From NCBI GenBank assembly GCA_936908745.1, contig CAKZFX010000011.1, positions 372,001-436,000 of the forward strand: a stretch of DNA of 64,000 nucleotides. The letters run 5' to 3'. The position numbers and the translations under genes were made by a program. A model generated the notes under the pieces. That model did not search any database. It was given only the letters and a program-made list of their open reading frames with translations, and was not told the DNA's origin. Of this stretch, positions 6,789-15,322 are shown piece after piece. This DNA comes from an uncultured Chitinophagaceae bacterium (GTDB lineage: Bacteria; Bacteroidota; Bacteroidia; Chitinophagales; Chitinophagaceae). Position 1 is the stretch's first letter. Each line of letters begins with the position of its first letter.

Positions 6789-9003
6789 GCAGTTCCAGTA
6801 GTTTTTTTGTGCTCTCTGTATTATACGTTGATCGTACCGAACCGATAATATCTTTTTCTTCCCGCTTGGTCAGGTGAAAGTTCAATGCTGCTTTGTTCTC
6901 TTCTTTATCCGCTGCATATTGAAATGTGATCTTAAATACTTTTCTTCCCTCGTGGTCATTATAGTAACTCAGCATATCGTTCTGAAAAAATTCCATCATC
7001 TTGAACCAGTTATGCTGGAGCAATAAGAACGGCTTTGTCAAATGATCACTCATGTCATCCGACAGGTAGGGAAATTCCCATGCACCGGCGCCACGATCCC
7101 TAATTTGTAAAATGAGCACACCACCTGTATTTTCTCGTATCCAGTCATCAAAGGCCTGCATAAAACGCAAGGCCGTTTCCTGCCCGTAGTTATCACGCAA
7201 ACCGGCGTCCATCACATCAATAACGGGATCAGAAGGCAGCCACACGTTGGGTAACACGATGGGAAATGTGGCATTCATCCGTAAGGCTGTCAGTATCCGT
7301 AAGCTGTAAGGGTCTTGCTTGGCAAAGAAGGAAGTAAAGTCTATTGCATCCGGATCGCTGGCGGGTACCCGTGTGCTGTCCTGGATATTGCGCATCATAA
7401 AACGCACGGGTTGTGTGCTGACAACCATTTTGCGGCTATCTCTTGTCACAACAGAGTTAAAGAACATCAATGGAATGTTGGCTGCTTTTTCATCCGCTGC
7501 ATAATCTTTCAGTTGCTTATCCAAATACCCTCTTGTGTTGCTGTTGAGCTTTTGTTCAAAAGCATAGCCACGGTCTTTTATATAGGTGTAAGGGCCAATT
7601 TTAAATTTTTGCGCCGGCGCAATCAAATCCCTTGCGACAAAAGAAGAGAAAAGTGGGTTCAGCAGGTCGCCTGCGATATCATCCACAAATTTTTTATCCT
7701 GCAAGCTGAGGTTCATTCCTTTTTGCTTGCGCAAATACAGTTCCCTGAAATAAGTGGCGCCGATCATGCCTCCCGATGCGCCCGACACCAGGAAAATATT
7801 GCTCATGATCTTTCCATTGGTCACACTATCGAGATGTTGCAGCACACTCATCGTAAACGTGGCGCTGCGATGGCCGCCGCCGCTGGTGTTGAGCAAAATG
7901 AGTACAGGTTTTTCTTTGCCTTGTTTTGCCTTCCATTTTTCCAGTATTTCGATCATGTTCTTTTTATCCGCTTCCACGTTTTCAGCGGACACCATGCTCA
8001 ACAAGTTGTCTCTTGTATAAAAAGGGCGTTCGTTCTTGTTGGTATAGTTAATACCGTAGGCTTTATTGCGGGGATCAATCCAATTTAACTGGTATAAAAA
8101 ATTAAGTAATAACAGCAGCCCGATCAGGTAAGGCACACTCCAGCTTTGCAGGAAGTAAGAAAATGCACCCGCCACACCAATTAAGATGGAAAAGAAAATA
8201 GTGATGCTTGCTGCGGCCGGTATCTGGAAAAATGGTTTTTCTAAAAAGAACCCAATACAGATCAGGAAAATAAAAGCGGCAAATACAGACAGGATCGCCG
8301 CAAAGTGATGACGTTTGAAAATGGAATCCACGAAGTCCTGTGTGTAATGCGTAACATCTCTTGTTTTGCGGATGCGCAAAGGCGATTCAAAGTACCATTC
8401 CACTTTTATTAATGTACCACCGTGATGAATTTCCCGCACGTTTGCCAAATGTGTGATATAAGAACTCGGGTTGCTGATCATCGGCATCATCCTTCGCAGG
8501 ATAGAACGATCTGCCCGGAAAAAGTAAAAGAAAGAAATAGCCAGCATCAGTACCAAACCGCTTAGAAAACCACCTGCCAGGAACAATATTTCCGTTGTGC
8601 TTAGCAGTTCTTTGTTGTGATCAAATTCGTAGGCTTTAAAGAAGTAAAACAAGAGGAAAATGATCGGGATGATCGCATTATTGATACAGTATTTTAAAAA
8701 CGGGTTGCTGGTAGCTGACAAAAAACGGAAGTGACGGCTGAATAATATAAAACTGGAAATATTCCAGCTCATGATAAACATGCCGATGGCCATCCCTACG
8801 ATCGCTGAGCTGATAGAATTGACGTTGCCTAAATATTCTGGTGCCAAAAACAGTGAATCAGCGCCAAAGGTTTTCATAAAGCTGCCACTGATAGTGCTGA
8901 AGAGGATGAACCAGAAAAGCAACAGCACCTGGTATTTCCTGAAGTGAAGAAATAATAGTTGTATAGGAAATGAATAGTAGAAACCTCTCAGCCAGGCTTT
9001 CAT
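6775..9003 (-). CDS. Membrane-anchored patatin-like phospholipase
   Basis: A 742-residue protein. The first roughly 330 residues hold several hydrophobic membrane spans (for example LLLFWFILFSTISG, IIPIIFLLFYFF and ILSVFAAFIFLI). A patatin-like domain follows: a glycine-rich oxyanion segment NTSGGGHRSA, the nucleophile Ser in GASGGMIGA (GxSxG) and the dyad Asp in VMDAGLRDNYG, where DAG replaces the usual DGG/DGA. It should hydrolyse acyl esters of membrane lipids with the catalytic domain next to the inner membrane. It is longer than simple patatins because of the membrane half. Confidence 0.85.
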   Translation of the reverse strand: MKAWLRGFYYSFPIQLLFLHFRKYQVLLLFWFILFSTISGSFMKTFGADSLFLAPEYLGNVNSISSAIVGMAIGMFIMSWNISSFILFSRHFRFLSATSNPFLKYCINNAIIPIIFLLFYFFKAYEFDHNKELLSTTEILFLAGGFLSGLVLMLAISFFYFFRADRSILRRMMPMISNPSSYITHLANVREIHHGGTLIKVEWYFESPLRIRKTRDVTHYTQDFVDSIFKRHHFAAILSVFAAFIFLICIGFFLEKPFFQIPAAASITIFFSILIGVAGAFSYFLQSWSVPYLIGLLLLLNFLYQLNWIDPRNKAYGINYTNKNERPFYTRDNLLSMVSAENVEADKKNMIEILEKWKAKQGKEKPVLILLNTSGGGHRSATFTMSVLQHLDSVTNGKIMSNIFLVSGASGGMIGATYFRELYLRKQKGMNLSLQDKKFVDDIAGDLLNPLFSSFVARDLIAPAQKFKIGPYTYIKDRGYAFEQKLNSNTRGYLDKQLKDYAADEKAANIPLMFFNSVVTRDSRKMVVSTQPVRFMMRNIQDSTRVPASDPDAIDFTSFFAKQDPYSLRILTALRMNATFPIVLPNVWLPSDPVIDVMDAGLRDNYGQETALRFMQAFDDWIRENTGGVLILQIRDRGAGAWEFPYLSDDMSDHLTKPFLLLQHNWFKMMEFFQNDMLSYYNDHEGRKVFKITFQYAADKEENKAALNFHLTKREEKDIIGSVRSTYNTESTKKLLELLKAE

Positions 9004-9130
9004 GGGATGCTCTTTGTTTCAACTAAAAATAACAAAAGAACCACGATTTGCCCGATTAAAATGGATTTTGAGGAAACCCTGAGTTTCTCCATTTCCTATT
9101 AATCCTTAAAAAATCTTTTGAATCGTCGTT

Positions 9131-10045
9131 CTATCTTATTTGTAATCGCAATGCAAAAACATTCATCAGTAAGATACTGGCCAGCAGCAAATGCAATGGT
9201 TGGGCCAGCGCAGGGATATGGAAGTAAGCCATCACCACCCCGGCCGCAATGGTAAGACCCGTACTAAGCAGGATGAAAACGGCTGTTGATCGTAAGGAGG
9301 CAAACCGCCATGCCTTCCAGCAAAGCAATAAACAGCCGGACCCTATCACCCATGAAAAACTGCGGTGAATGATAAACATATTATCCAATTGTTGTATCCA
9401 GAGCTCTCTTCCTGTATAGTTGAGCCCTTTTGATATTTCATCTATCTGCTCCCGCACCTGTGTGCCTAATACAACCTGGACCAATAGTAACCCGATGACC
9501 ACCATGCCTGACCATTTCAGGAAATTGCTGACTATTTTTTGCGCCGGTTTCAGCTTATAAATGATCAGCAGCGGAATAGCAGCTATCAGCAGGGCTACCA
9601 GCATATGCGTTGTGATCTTTACTGCTGCGAGGTTATGGTCCACCACTTTTTTTCCCAGCCAACCCTGGAAGCCCACTGCAATCAACAGGAAAAGAGAAAG
9701 AAACACAACTGTTTTATTCGTTTTCCAAAACCGGCGTACGCTCCATATAAAATGAATAAAGATGAAAACACCGAGCAACGCACCCAATAGGCGATTGATG
9801 TATTCAATCCATGTATGGTAAGCGTTGAAAGTATGATCAATGTCCTGTTTGGACAGGTATTTTTCAAAGTCAGGTGGCAATTGGTCGGCGCTTGTAGGCG
9901 GAATCCAGCGGCCAAAACAGCGTGGCCAGTCGGGGCAGCCCATGCCGCTTTGTGTCATCCGCACCACGCCACCTGCAATGATCACCAAAAAAACCATGAC
10001 CAGCACAAACCATGTATAGCGGATATATTTTTGGTGATCATTCAT
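9131..10045 (-). CDS. ctaA: Heme A synthase (COX15/CtaA)
   Basis: A 304-residue polytopic membrane protein with about eight hydrophobic spans. The N-terminal VVRMTQSGMGCPDWPRCFG stretch is diagnostic. Candidate heme-ligand histidines are present (AYHTWIEYINR, THMLVALL, IIHRSFSW, QPLHLLLA). It oxidises heme O to heme A for the aa3-type oxidase encoded at 45570-48484; heme O synthase is in that locus (44599) but this gene lies 35 kb away. A TAACTTTG -7 box ends 7 nt before the ATG, so the mRNA may be leaderless. Confidence 0.93.
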   Translation of the reverse strand: MNDHQKYIRYTWFVLVMVFLVIIAGGVVRMTQSGMGCPDWPRCFGRWIPPTSADQLPPDFEKYLSKQDIDHTFNAYHTWIEYINRLLGALLGVFIFIHFIWSVRRFWKTNKTVVFLSLFLLIAVGFQGWLGKKVVDHNLAAVKITTHMLVALLIAAIPLLIIYKLKPAQKIVSNFLKWSGMVVIGLLLVQVVLGTQVREQIDEISKGLNYTGRELWIQQLDNMFIIHRSFSWVIGSGCLLLCWKAWRFASLRSTAVFILLSTGLTIAAGVVMAYFHIPALAQPLHLLLASILLMNVFALRLQIR

Positions 10046-10052
10046 TGCGCTG

Positions 10053-10060
10053 CAAAGTTA
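10053..10060 (-). promoter_or_regulatory. Promoter -7 box (TAACTTTG) of heme A synthase gene
   Basis: Exact TAnnTTTG match on the minus strand. Only 7 nt separate it from the ATG at 10045, so initiation would fall at or next to the start codon. Confidence 0.5.
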
Positions 10061-10164
10061 TAGGGCCCGCCGGTATCGTTGGCTGATATTCGTCATTTTG
10101 TTTTATTGATCTGAATTTATCCCCAGCCCTCTTTCATCAACGATATATTTAAGAAATTGCAGTC

Positions 10165-10764
10165 TTGCTGGAAGCATTTTATCATAAAGACATCATTGAA
10201 GCCGGTTGCGATGAGGCCGGAAGGGGTTGCTATGCAGGCCCCGTGTTTGCTGCTGCCGTTATTTTGCCCAAGGATTTTTATCACCCCTTGCTGAATGATT
10301 CCAAACAGTTGTCAGAAAAACACCGAGATGAGTTGAGACCTGTTATTGAAAAAGAAGCGATCGCCTATGCGGTTGCATCGGTTGATAATAACGAGATTGA
10401 CAGTATCAATATCCTGAAAGCTTCTTTCAAAGCCATGCACCTGGCAATTGACCAGTTGATCACCCGCCCTTCTTACCTGCTGATCGACGGCAATCGTTTT
10501 TACAGTTATAAAAAAATACCACACGAGTGTTTTGTAAAAGGCGATGGACGCTATGCCGCCATTGCCGCCGCCAGTATTTTAGCCAAAACATGGCGTGATG
10601 AGTATATGAAGCAGTTGCACAACGAGTTTCCGCATTACGATTGGAGTAGTAACAAGGGCTACGGAACAGCCGCCCACCGCAAAGCGATTGATGAGCATGG
10701 ATTGTGTAAGTATCACCGGAAAAGTTTCCGCCTCCTGCCTGAGCAAACCGGGTTGTTTGAGTAG
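10165..10764 (+). CDS. rnhB: Ribonuclease HII
   Basis: A 199-residue enzyme that cuts the RNA strand of RNA-DNA hybrids and single ribonucleotides in DNA. The type 2 RNase H signature is clear: EAGCDEAGRGCYAGPV near residues 12-27 with the catalytic DE pair at 16-17, NDSKQLSEKHRDELR, LIDGNRF with a third acidic residue, and KGDGRYAAIAAASILAKTWRD. The C-terminal GYGTAAHRKAI is also standard. No ATG fits; the TTG at 10165 gives the normal family N-terminus, and an upstream in-frame stop at 10150 leaves little room for anything else. Confidence 0.93.
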   Translation: MLEAFYHKDIIEAGCDEAGRGCYAGPVFAAAVILPKDFYHPLLNDSKQLSEKHRDELRPVIEKEAIAYAVASVDNNEIDSINILKASFKAMHLAIDQLITRPSYLLIDGNRFYSYKKIPHECFVKGDGRYAAIAAASILAKTWRDEYMKQLHNEFPHYDWSSNKGYGTAAHRKAIDEHGLCKYHRKSFRLLPEQTGLFE

Positions 10765-10818
10765 TTTTTACCACACAGTAACGGCAGAATCATAGTGAGA
10801 TGTTACGTTTTATGAATT

Positions 10819-10858
10819 GCTATGTGCAACCTATGATCCTATGTGTTGAAAAAATAAA
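10819..10858. repeat. Word-repeat spacer sharing CCTATGATCCTAT with 2335-2347
   Basis: The spacer between the convergent rnhB and lipoprotein genes contains GCTATGTGCAAC, CCTATGATCCTATGTG and a following A/T tract. The 13-nt word CCTATGATCCTAT and an AAAAAATAAA tail also occur at 2335-2371. No gene is seen here. Confidence 0.45.
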
Positions 10859-10877
10859 TAGCAGGCCCGTATTATTA

Positions 10878-11711
10878 TCATTTTTTTATGTTGAAGGGGC
10901 TGACCGCTATACCTATTGACAGGTTGTTGCTCCTGTGTGGCGGCCGGTTTTCTTTCCATTTTATCGCTGCCAAAAAAGAGGATTCTACTTTCAACCATTC
11001 AGCTTTGGGAATGGAAAATTGCAAATTGAGACCAGGCTCAAAGAAAGCAATGGTTTTGCCGGGTAGCTTGTCGAGTAAAAAATAGGATTGCTCCGCTGTT
11101 GTATAGTCTGTGCTGACCGTATTATACGAAACAAATGAAAATTTGCTGATACAGCCGATGCGGATATGTTTTGCTGGAAAAAAATTAAGCGATGGTTGCA
11201 GGTACCATTTTACCATATTCGCTTTATAATTTCTTGTGTAAGGATCAGCGTTTGTATCAGTTCCTTTGTCTGCAATCGCAAAATCTCCAAAGCCGATGCC
11301 TCCATAGAGATTAAATACAAATTCCTTTTTTTTATCAAGAGGAATAAAGTAACCAGCACCTATATCAAAGAGTTTGCGTTTATAATTAACCGTTGATGTA
11401 CTAAAGTTGACGGTTTGCGTGGTAAGAGAGCTTGGATAAAAATCCTGTTCAGTTCTGTAATAATAACTTCCGGTCAACGCAACACGATCGCTGATCGCAT
11501 AGGCGCCCTGGATATCCAGTCCTTCGTTTTTTTCCCGCTTCCCGGGCTCTGCATTGTCACCGCTGCCGGAATAGTATAAAGCAAACTGGTTATCGCCTTT
11601 GGCGGTAAAAAAGGGGTTGATGGCCGGTGAAGGAGCATATACATACCTGTACGATTTGCAGGCCGTCAGCATCAGTAATGCTATAAAAAGGTAGTAAAAC
11701 CGCTTGGTCAT
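10878..11711 (-). CDS. Outer-membrane lipoprotein with predicted beta-barrel
   Basis: A 277-residue protein starting MTKRFYYLF, with a Lipobox LLMLTAC (Cys near residue 18), so lipid-anchored. The mature part alternates aromatic and polar residues over short strands (NQFALYYSGSGD, FVFNLYGGIGFGDFAIA, LSIGIAVSPFNIKK), as in small outer-membrane barrels. No specific family is recognised. The ATG at 11711 was chosen over one at 11750 because it puts the signal peptide at the N-terminus. It follows the Sua5-type gene by 43 nt on the same strand. Confidence 0.7.
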   Translation of the reverse strand: MTKRFYYLFIALLMLTACKSYRYVYAPSPAINPFFTAKGDNQFALYYSGSGDNAEPGKREKNEGLDIQGAYAISDRVALTGSYYYRTEQDFYPSSLTTQTVNFSTSTVNYKRKLFDIGAGYFIPLDKKKEFVFNLYGGIGFGDFAIADKGTDTNADPYTRNYKANMVKWYLQPSLNFFPAKHIRIGCISKFSFVSYNTVSTDYTTAEQSYFLLDKLPGKTIAFFEPGLNLQFSIPKAEWLKVESSFLAAIKWKENRPPHRSNNLSIGIAVSPFNIKK

Positions 11712-11754
11712 GACTGGCTGACAATTTATTGTAGCAGGCCGTTGCATCATTTAT

Positions 11755-12363
11755 TTATTCATTCCACTCTCCGGCGCCTTGCCGTATCACCTGCGGCGGT
11801 TCCTTGGTGCAGTCAATGATCGTAGAAGGAACAGTGCCGCCGATGCCGCCATCCACCACAAGGTCCACGTCATTCATAAAATTCTCGTACATGATTTCGG
11901 GGTCGGTATAGTCTTCTACCAGCTCGCCGGGCAGCGAAGCACTGAGAATGGGTCGTCCCAGTTCTTCCACAATGGCCATGGCAATTTTATTATCAGGAAT
12001 CCGCAGACCTATCGTGTCTTTTTTTCCCTGTATGATTTTGGGGACCATTTTGCTGGCTGGTAAAATAAATGTGTAAGGGCCGGGAAGGTATTCTTTCAGC
12101 AGGCGATAAGTAGTGTTGGGCAATTGCTTGGCATAGTCGCTTAAGTGGGCAAGATCACAGCATACAAAGGAAAGCTGGGCCTTCTTAGGGTCCACCTGTT
12201 TAATACGGCAAATCCGTTCCACAGCTTTTTGCTGGAGGATATCACAACCCAAACCATAGATCGTATCGGTCGGGTAAATAATAATCCCGCCATTTTGCAA
12301 TGTCTCCACGATCTGTCTGATCAGCCGTGGCTGGGGGTCTTTCGGGTGCACATGGATCAGCAT
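11755..12363 (-). CDS. L-threonylcarbamoyladenylate synthase (Sua5/YciO/YrdC family)
   Basis: A 202-residue single-domain YrdC-like protein. GGIIIYPTDTIYGLGCDI near residues 25-42 is the classic ATP/threonine-binding start, followed by RICRIK, LPGPYTFIL, GLRIPDN and PILSASLPGE. The family makes threonylcarbamoyl-AMP for the t6A37 modification of ANN-decoding tRNAs. It lacks the extra C-terminal Sua5 domain. As the YciO subgroup is closely related and not always active, I give no symbol. Confidence 0.88.
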   Translation of the reverse strand: MLIHVHPKDPQPRLIRQIVETLQNGGIIIYPTDTIYGLGCDILQQKAVERICRIKQVDPKKAQLSFVCCDLAHLSDYAKQLPNTTYRLLKEYLPGPYTFILPASKMVPKIIQGKKDTIGLRIPDNKIAMAIVEELGRPILSASLPGELVEDYTDPEIMYENFMNDVDLVVDGGIGGTVPSTIIDCTKEPPQVIRQGAGEWNE

Positions 12364-12565
12364 TTTGTACGTATTGATTAGTATAGGTCAAAACAAGTGC
12401 CTGTTTACAAACCGGCGGAGGCGGGTGAGTGCCGGGTTTGTCTTCTTTTTCAGACGCAGCCTTTACCACCCTTTAAAATTACATTGTTTTGCCAAAAAAA
12501 CAGTTGACTGACCTTCAATTGCAGGACAATTTGTAATTTGCCCGCTGAATTAAGCGAGAATATCT

Positions 12566-13447
12566 ATGCAGTTAAAACCAGTTGCCACGTTTGATACGAT
12601 TGACCCGGAGGTTTTTAAAAGAGATTTTTACCAGACAGGCACGCCGGTAATCATTAAAGACCTGGCGAAAGCATGGCCTGCTTACACAAAGTGGAACTGG
12701 GATTATTTTAAAAAGTTAGTGGGCGATAAAAAAGTGCCTTTATATAATAATGTAAAGAGCGACGCTTACACGCCTATTAATAAAGCCGACGATTACAAGA
12801 CTTTTGGCGAGTATATAGATATGATCAGCCAGGGACCAGCGGGGTGGCGCATTTTCCTGTTCAACATTTTTGACCATGCGCCACAACTCACCAAAGATTT
12901 TACATGGCCCGAACACCTGATGAAAGGCTTTGTAAAAAAATACCCGATGCTGTTTACCGGTGGTGCCACGTCCATCACGCACATGCATTTCGATATTGAC
13001 CTTTCCCATATCCTGCATACACAGTTTGCCGGCAGAAAAAGAGTGCTGATGTTTCCTTATGAAGAGCAGCACAAATTGTATCGCAAGCCGTTTGAAGTAT
13101 TGAGCATGGCCGATTTTTCTCATTATTATGAGCAAAATGGTACGCCTGATTATGAAAAGTTTCCGGCGTTGAAGCTGGCTGAAGGTTATGATTTTATTTT
13201 AGAGCCGGGCGACACTTTGTTTATGCCTGCCGGTTATTGGCATCATATGGAATATCTTGACAGTGGGTTTGCCATGAGCCTGCGTGCCTTGCAACCATCG
13301 CTGGGCGGCAAATTAAAAGGTGTATGGAATCTCTTTGGTATGCGCAGCATTGATACGCTGATGAAAAAGACGGTGCCGAAATGGTGGTATGAGAGAAAGA
13401 AGAAGAAGATTCTGGCCAATGCGCAGAAGGAATTAGCGGGAGCTTAA
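12566..13447 (+). CDS. Cupin-like (JmjC/cupin_8) 2-oxoglutarate oxygenase family protein
   Basis: A 293-residue protein with a JmjC-type double-stranded beta-helix. The Fe(II) site is visible as HMHFDID (HxD pair) and the later histidine in PAGYWHHMEYL, after the EPGDTLFMPAG turn. The N-terminal TGTPVIIKDLAKAWPAYTKWNWDYF stretch is typical of cupin_8 proteins. These usually hydroxylate a protein or tRNA base, but the substrate here cannot be read. It is 36 nt before the GldM-domain gene on the same strand. Confidence 0.82.
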   Translation: MQLKPVATFDTIDPEVFKRDFYQTGTPVIIKDLAKAWPAYTKWNWDYFKKLVGDKKVPLYNNVKSDAYTPINKADDYKTFGEYIDMISQGPAGWRIFLFNIFDHAPQLTKDFTWPEHLMKGFVKKYPMLFTGGATSITHMHFDIDLSHILHTQFAGRKRVLMFPYEEQHKLYRKPFEVLSMADFSHYYEQNGTPDYEKFPALKLAEGYDFILEPGDTLFMPAGYWHHMEYLDSGFAMSLRALQPSLGGKLKGVWNLFGMRSIDTLMKKTVPKWWYERKKKKILANAQKELAGA

Positions 13448-13483
13448 TAATTTTTCGTTTTACATGTCGTTATAGAATAAAAA

Positions 13484-14125
13484 ATGAAAGCAGCTGTACT
13501 TCTTTTGTTTTTATTCGGACTCTCTCCTGTTTTATTTTCGCAATCTTATACTATTGCCAATTTGCGACCCGGTCAGGTTGCGTACATTGGTATTGATAAC
13601 CCAATTTCCTGCACAGTTGAAGGCGTAAAGTGTAAAGACATTGTTCTTACAACTGCCAATGGCGTTATTGAGAAAACCGCTTGTAATACATATAACTTTC
13701 GTCCTGTTTATCAATCTGACGGTCCCATCACCATCAATAAAAAAGTAAATAATAAGCTGGTAAAAGTGGGAAATTTTCATTTGCGTGTAAGAAATATTCC
13801 TGATCCTGTTGCAATGGTTGGAGTGAAAGCCGAAGGAACTATCCGTGCAGGAGAATTGGCAGCACAGGGTGGAATTGGCGCTTACTCTTATCCTCCATTA
13901 GCCATTGATATAAATTATACTTTAAAAAGTTTTGCTGTTTCAATAATGCGAAAAGAGCAACATCTTTTTTATGCCTGTCTGCAAGGAAATTTATTTACAG
14001 ATGAGTTAAAAGAAAAATTCAAAAACCTTCAAAGAGGAGACGTTGTTGTTTTTTCTTCCATGAAAGTCGTAAAGCCGGATTCCTCTGTTGTAAGTATTAA
14101 ACCAATAGAATTTATCATAGAATAA
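13484..14125 (+). CDS. Stand-alone GldM C-terminal-domain protein, secreted
   Basis: A 213-residue protein with a signal peptide ending near VLFSQS (about residue 20). The mature part matches the C-terminal domains of the gliding/type IX secretion protein GldM: NPISCTVEGVKCKDIVLTTANG, then the RVRNIPDPVAMVGVKAEGTI motif and RAGELAAQGGIGA, ending with a GDVVVFSSMKVVKPDSS strand. It lacks the N-terminal transmembrane helix and the first two GldM domains, so it is not GldM itself and no other gld genes are near. It may be a periplasmic homologue with its own partner. Confidence 0.8.
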   Translation: MKAAVLLLFLFGLSPVLFSQSYTIANLRPGQVAYIGIDNPISCTVEGVKCKDIVLTTANGVIEKTACNTYNFRPVYQSDGPITINKKVNNKLVKVGNFHLRVRNIPDPVAMVGVKAEGTIRAGELAAQGGIGAYSYPPLAIDINYTLKSFAVSIMRKEQHLFYACLQGNLFTDELKEKFKNLQRGDVVVFSSMKVVKPDSSVVSIKPIEFIIE

Positions 14126-14127
14126 AA

Positions 14128-14160
14128 AATCCTGCTGAACTAACAGCAGGATTAATCTTT
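14128..14160. terminator. Intrinsic terminator (bidirectional)
   Basis: Perfect 10-bp stem AATCCTGCTG / CAGCAGGATT (14128-14137 and 14144-14153) around loop AACTAA, with A-runs before and a T-rich tail after. It lies between the convergent GldM-domain gene and the oxidoreductase beta subunit and could serve both. Confidence 0.8.
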
Positions 14161-14190
14161 TGTATCATAATAATCTTAAAGATCAGCGTT

Positions 14191-15219
14191 CTACTGTATC
14201 GTCCACACCTCATTACCCCTTAACAACTTGTCCAGATCTGCCGGCTTGCGACTGATCGCATCTTCCAGTTGTGCCGCCATTACATCTTCATAACAAGGAC
14301 GATCATTTTCATACAACACGCCAAAAGGACGGGGCAGGTGACCTTCCAGTTTCGGATCGTCAAAAATGCGGGTCAATATCTGTGCCTTGTAAATATCTTT
14401 TTCGTCATGTATCCAGCAGTCATCCGCACTGAATCCATCGCTGAAGTTGACCACCACAGGTTTGAAACCATCCAATTTGATTCCTTTATCAGCCGCCGCG
14501 CCAAATACCAATGGTTTGCCTTGTTCTAAGAACAGTGTTTCGGCAGCTTTGCTTCCTTTTTCGGTAAATATTTCAAACGCAGCATCGTTGAAGATGTTGC
14601 AATTCTGGTAGATCTCCAAAAACGAAGTGCCTTTGTGTGCATTGGCACGAATCAACATTGCCTGTAAATGTTTAGGATCACGGTCCATTGTTCTTGCCAC
14701 AAAAGAACCGTCAGCCCCTAATGCCAGCGCAGAAGGATTGAACGGATGGTCAATACTTCCCATCGGTGTTGACTTGGTCACTTTATTCTCTTCCGAAGTG
14801 GGAGAATATTGTCCTTTTGTCAAACCATATATCTGGTTGTTGAATAACAACACATTTACATTGAAATTGCGGCGCAGCAAATGAATGGTATGGTTACCCC
14901 CGATACTTAAGCTATCACCATCGCCGGTAACGATCCAGACGCTTAATTCAGGACGGCTTGCTTTCAACCCGCTGGCAATGGCCGTAGCCCGCCCGTGGAT
15001 CGAGTGCATACCATAGGTATTCATATAATAAGGGAAGCGGCTGCTGCAACCGATACCCGAAATGATCACGATATTTTCACGGGGAATGCCAATGGTTGGC
15101 ATCACCTTCTGCACTTGTGCAAGGATGGAATAATCACCACAACCCGGACACCAGCGTACTTCCTGGTCGGTTGCAAAATCTTTGGCCGTTAAAACCGGCG
15201 CTGCTGCTGTTTCACTCAT
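14191..15219 (-). CDS. 2-oxoacid:ferredoxin oxidoreductase, beta subunit (KorB-type)
   Basis: A 342-residue TPP-binding subunit. QEVRWCPGCGDYSIL supplies the cysteine pair, GIGCSSRFPYYM follows, and the TPP/Mg motif is GDGDSLSIGGNH...NNQIYGLTKGQ. KorAB oxidises 2-oxoglutarate (or another 2-oxoacid) with CoA and reduces ferredoxin. The alpha subunit, normally directly upstream in this phylum, is not in the window: the upstream gene is an AhpD-like protein. The ATG at 15219 fits the family start (MSETAAAPVLTAKDF); a TAATTTTG -7 box is 17 nt upstream. Confidence 0.88.
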   Translation of the reverse strand: MSETAAAPVLTAKDFATDQEVRWCPGCGDYSILAQVQKVMPTIGIPRENIVIISGIGCSSRFPYYMNTYGMHSIHGRATAIASGLKASRPELSVWIVTGDGDSLSIGGNHTIHLLRRNFNVNVLLFNNQIYGLTKGQYSPTSEENKVTKSTPMGSIDHPFNPSALALGADGSFVARTMDRDPKHLQAMLIRANAHKGTSFLEIYQNCNIFNDAAFEIFTEKGSKAAETLFLEQGKPLVFGAAADKGIKLDGFKPVVVNFSDGFSADDCWIHDEKDIYKAQILTRIFDDPKLEGHLPRPFGVLYENDRPCYEDVMAAQLEDAISRKPADLDKLLRGNEVWTIQ

Positions 15220-15236
15220 ATCATTGGGAATTAGTG

Positions 15237-15244
15237 CAAAATTA
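15237..15244 (-). promoter_or_regulatory. Promoter -7 box (TAATTTTG) of the korB-type gene
   Basis: Exact TAnnTTTG match on the minus strand, 17 nt before the start codon at 15219. It suggests this subunit has its own promoter rather than being the second gene of a korAB operon. Confidence 0.45.
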
Positions 15245-15263
15245 CACTTATAAAGGGATTTTG

Positions 15264-15316
15264 CCCACAAAGTCACAAAGGACACAAAGACTTTGTGATC
15301 TTAGTGGCTTTGTGGG
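15264..15316. repeat. CACAAAG/CTTTGTG inverted word repeat
   Basis: CCCACAAAG at 15264-15272 pairs with CTTTGTGGG at 15308-15316. Inside, CACAAAG recurs twice and meets CTTTGTG, so a long imperfect hairpin can form. The vocabulary matches the repeats at 3776 and 31128. It fills the spacer between two minus-strand genes. Confidence 0.55.
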
Positions 15317-15322
15317 AAGCCA

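Noticed and set aside
7315..8088. Plus-strand open frame of 257 aa opposite the patatin gene
   Set aside because: Antisense to a clearly conserved catalytic domain.
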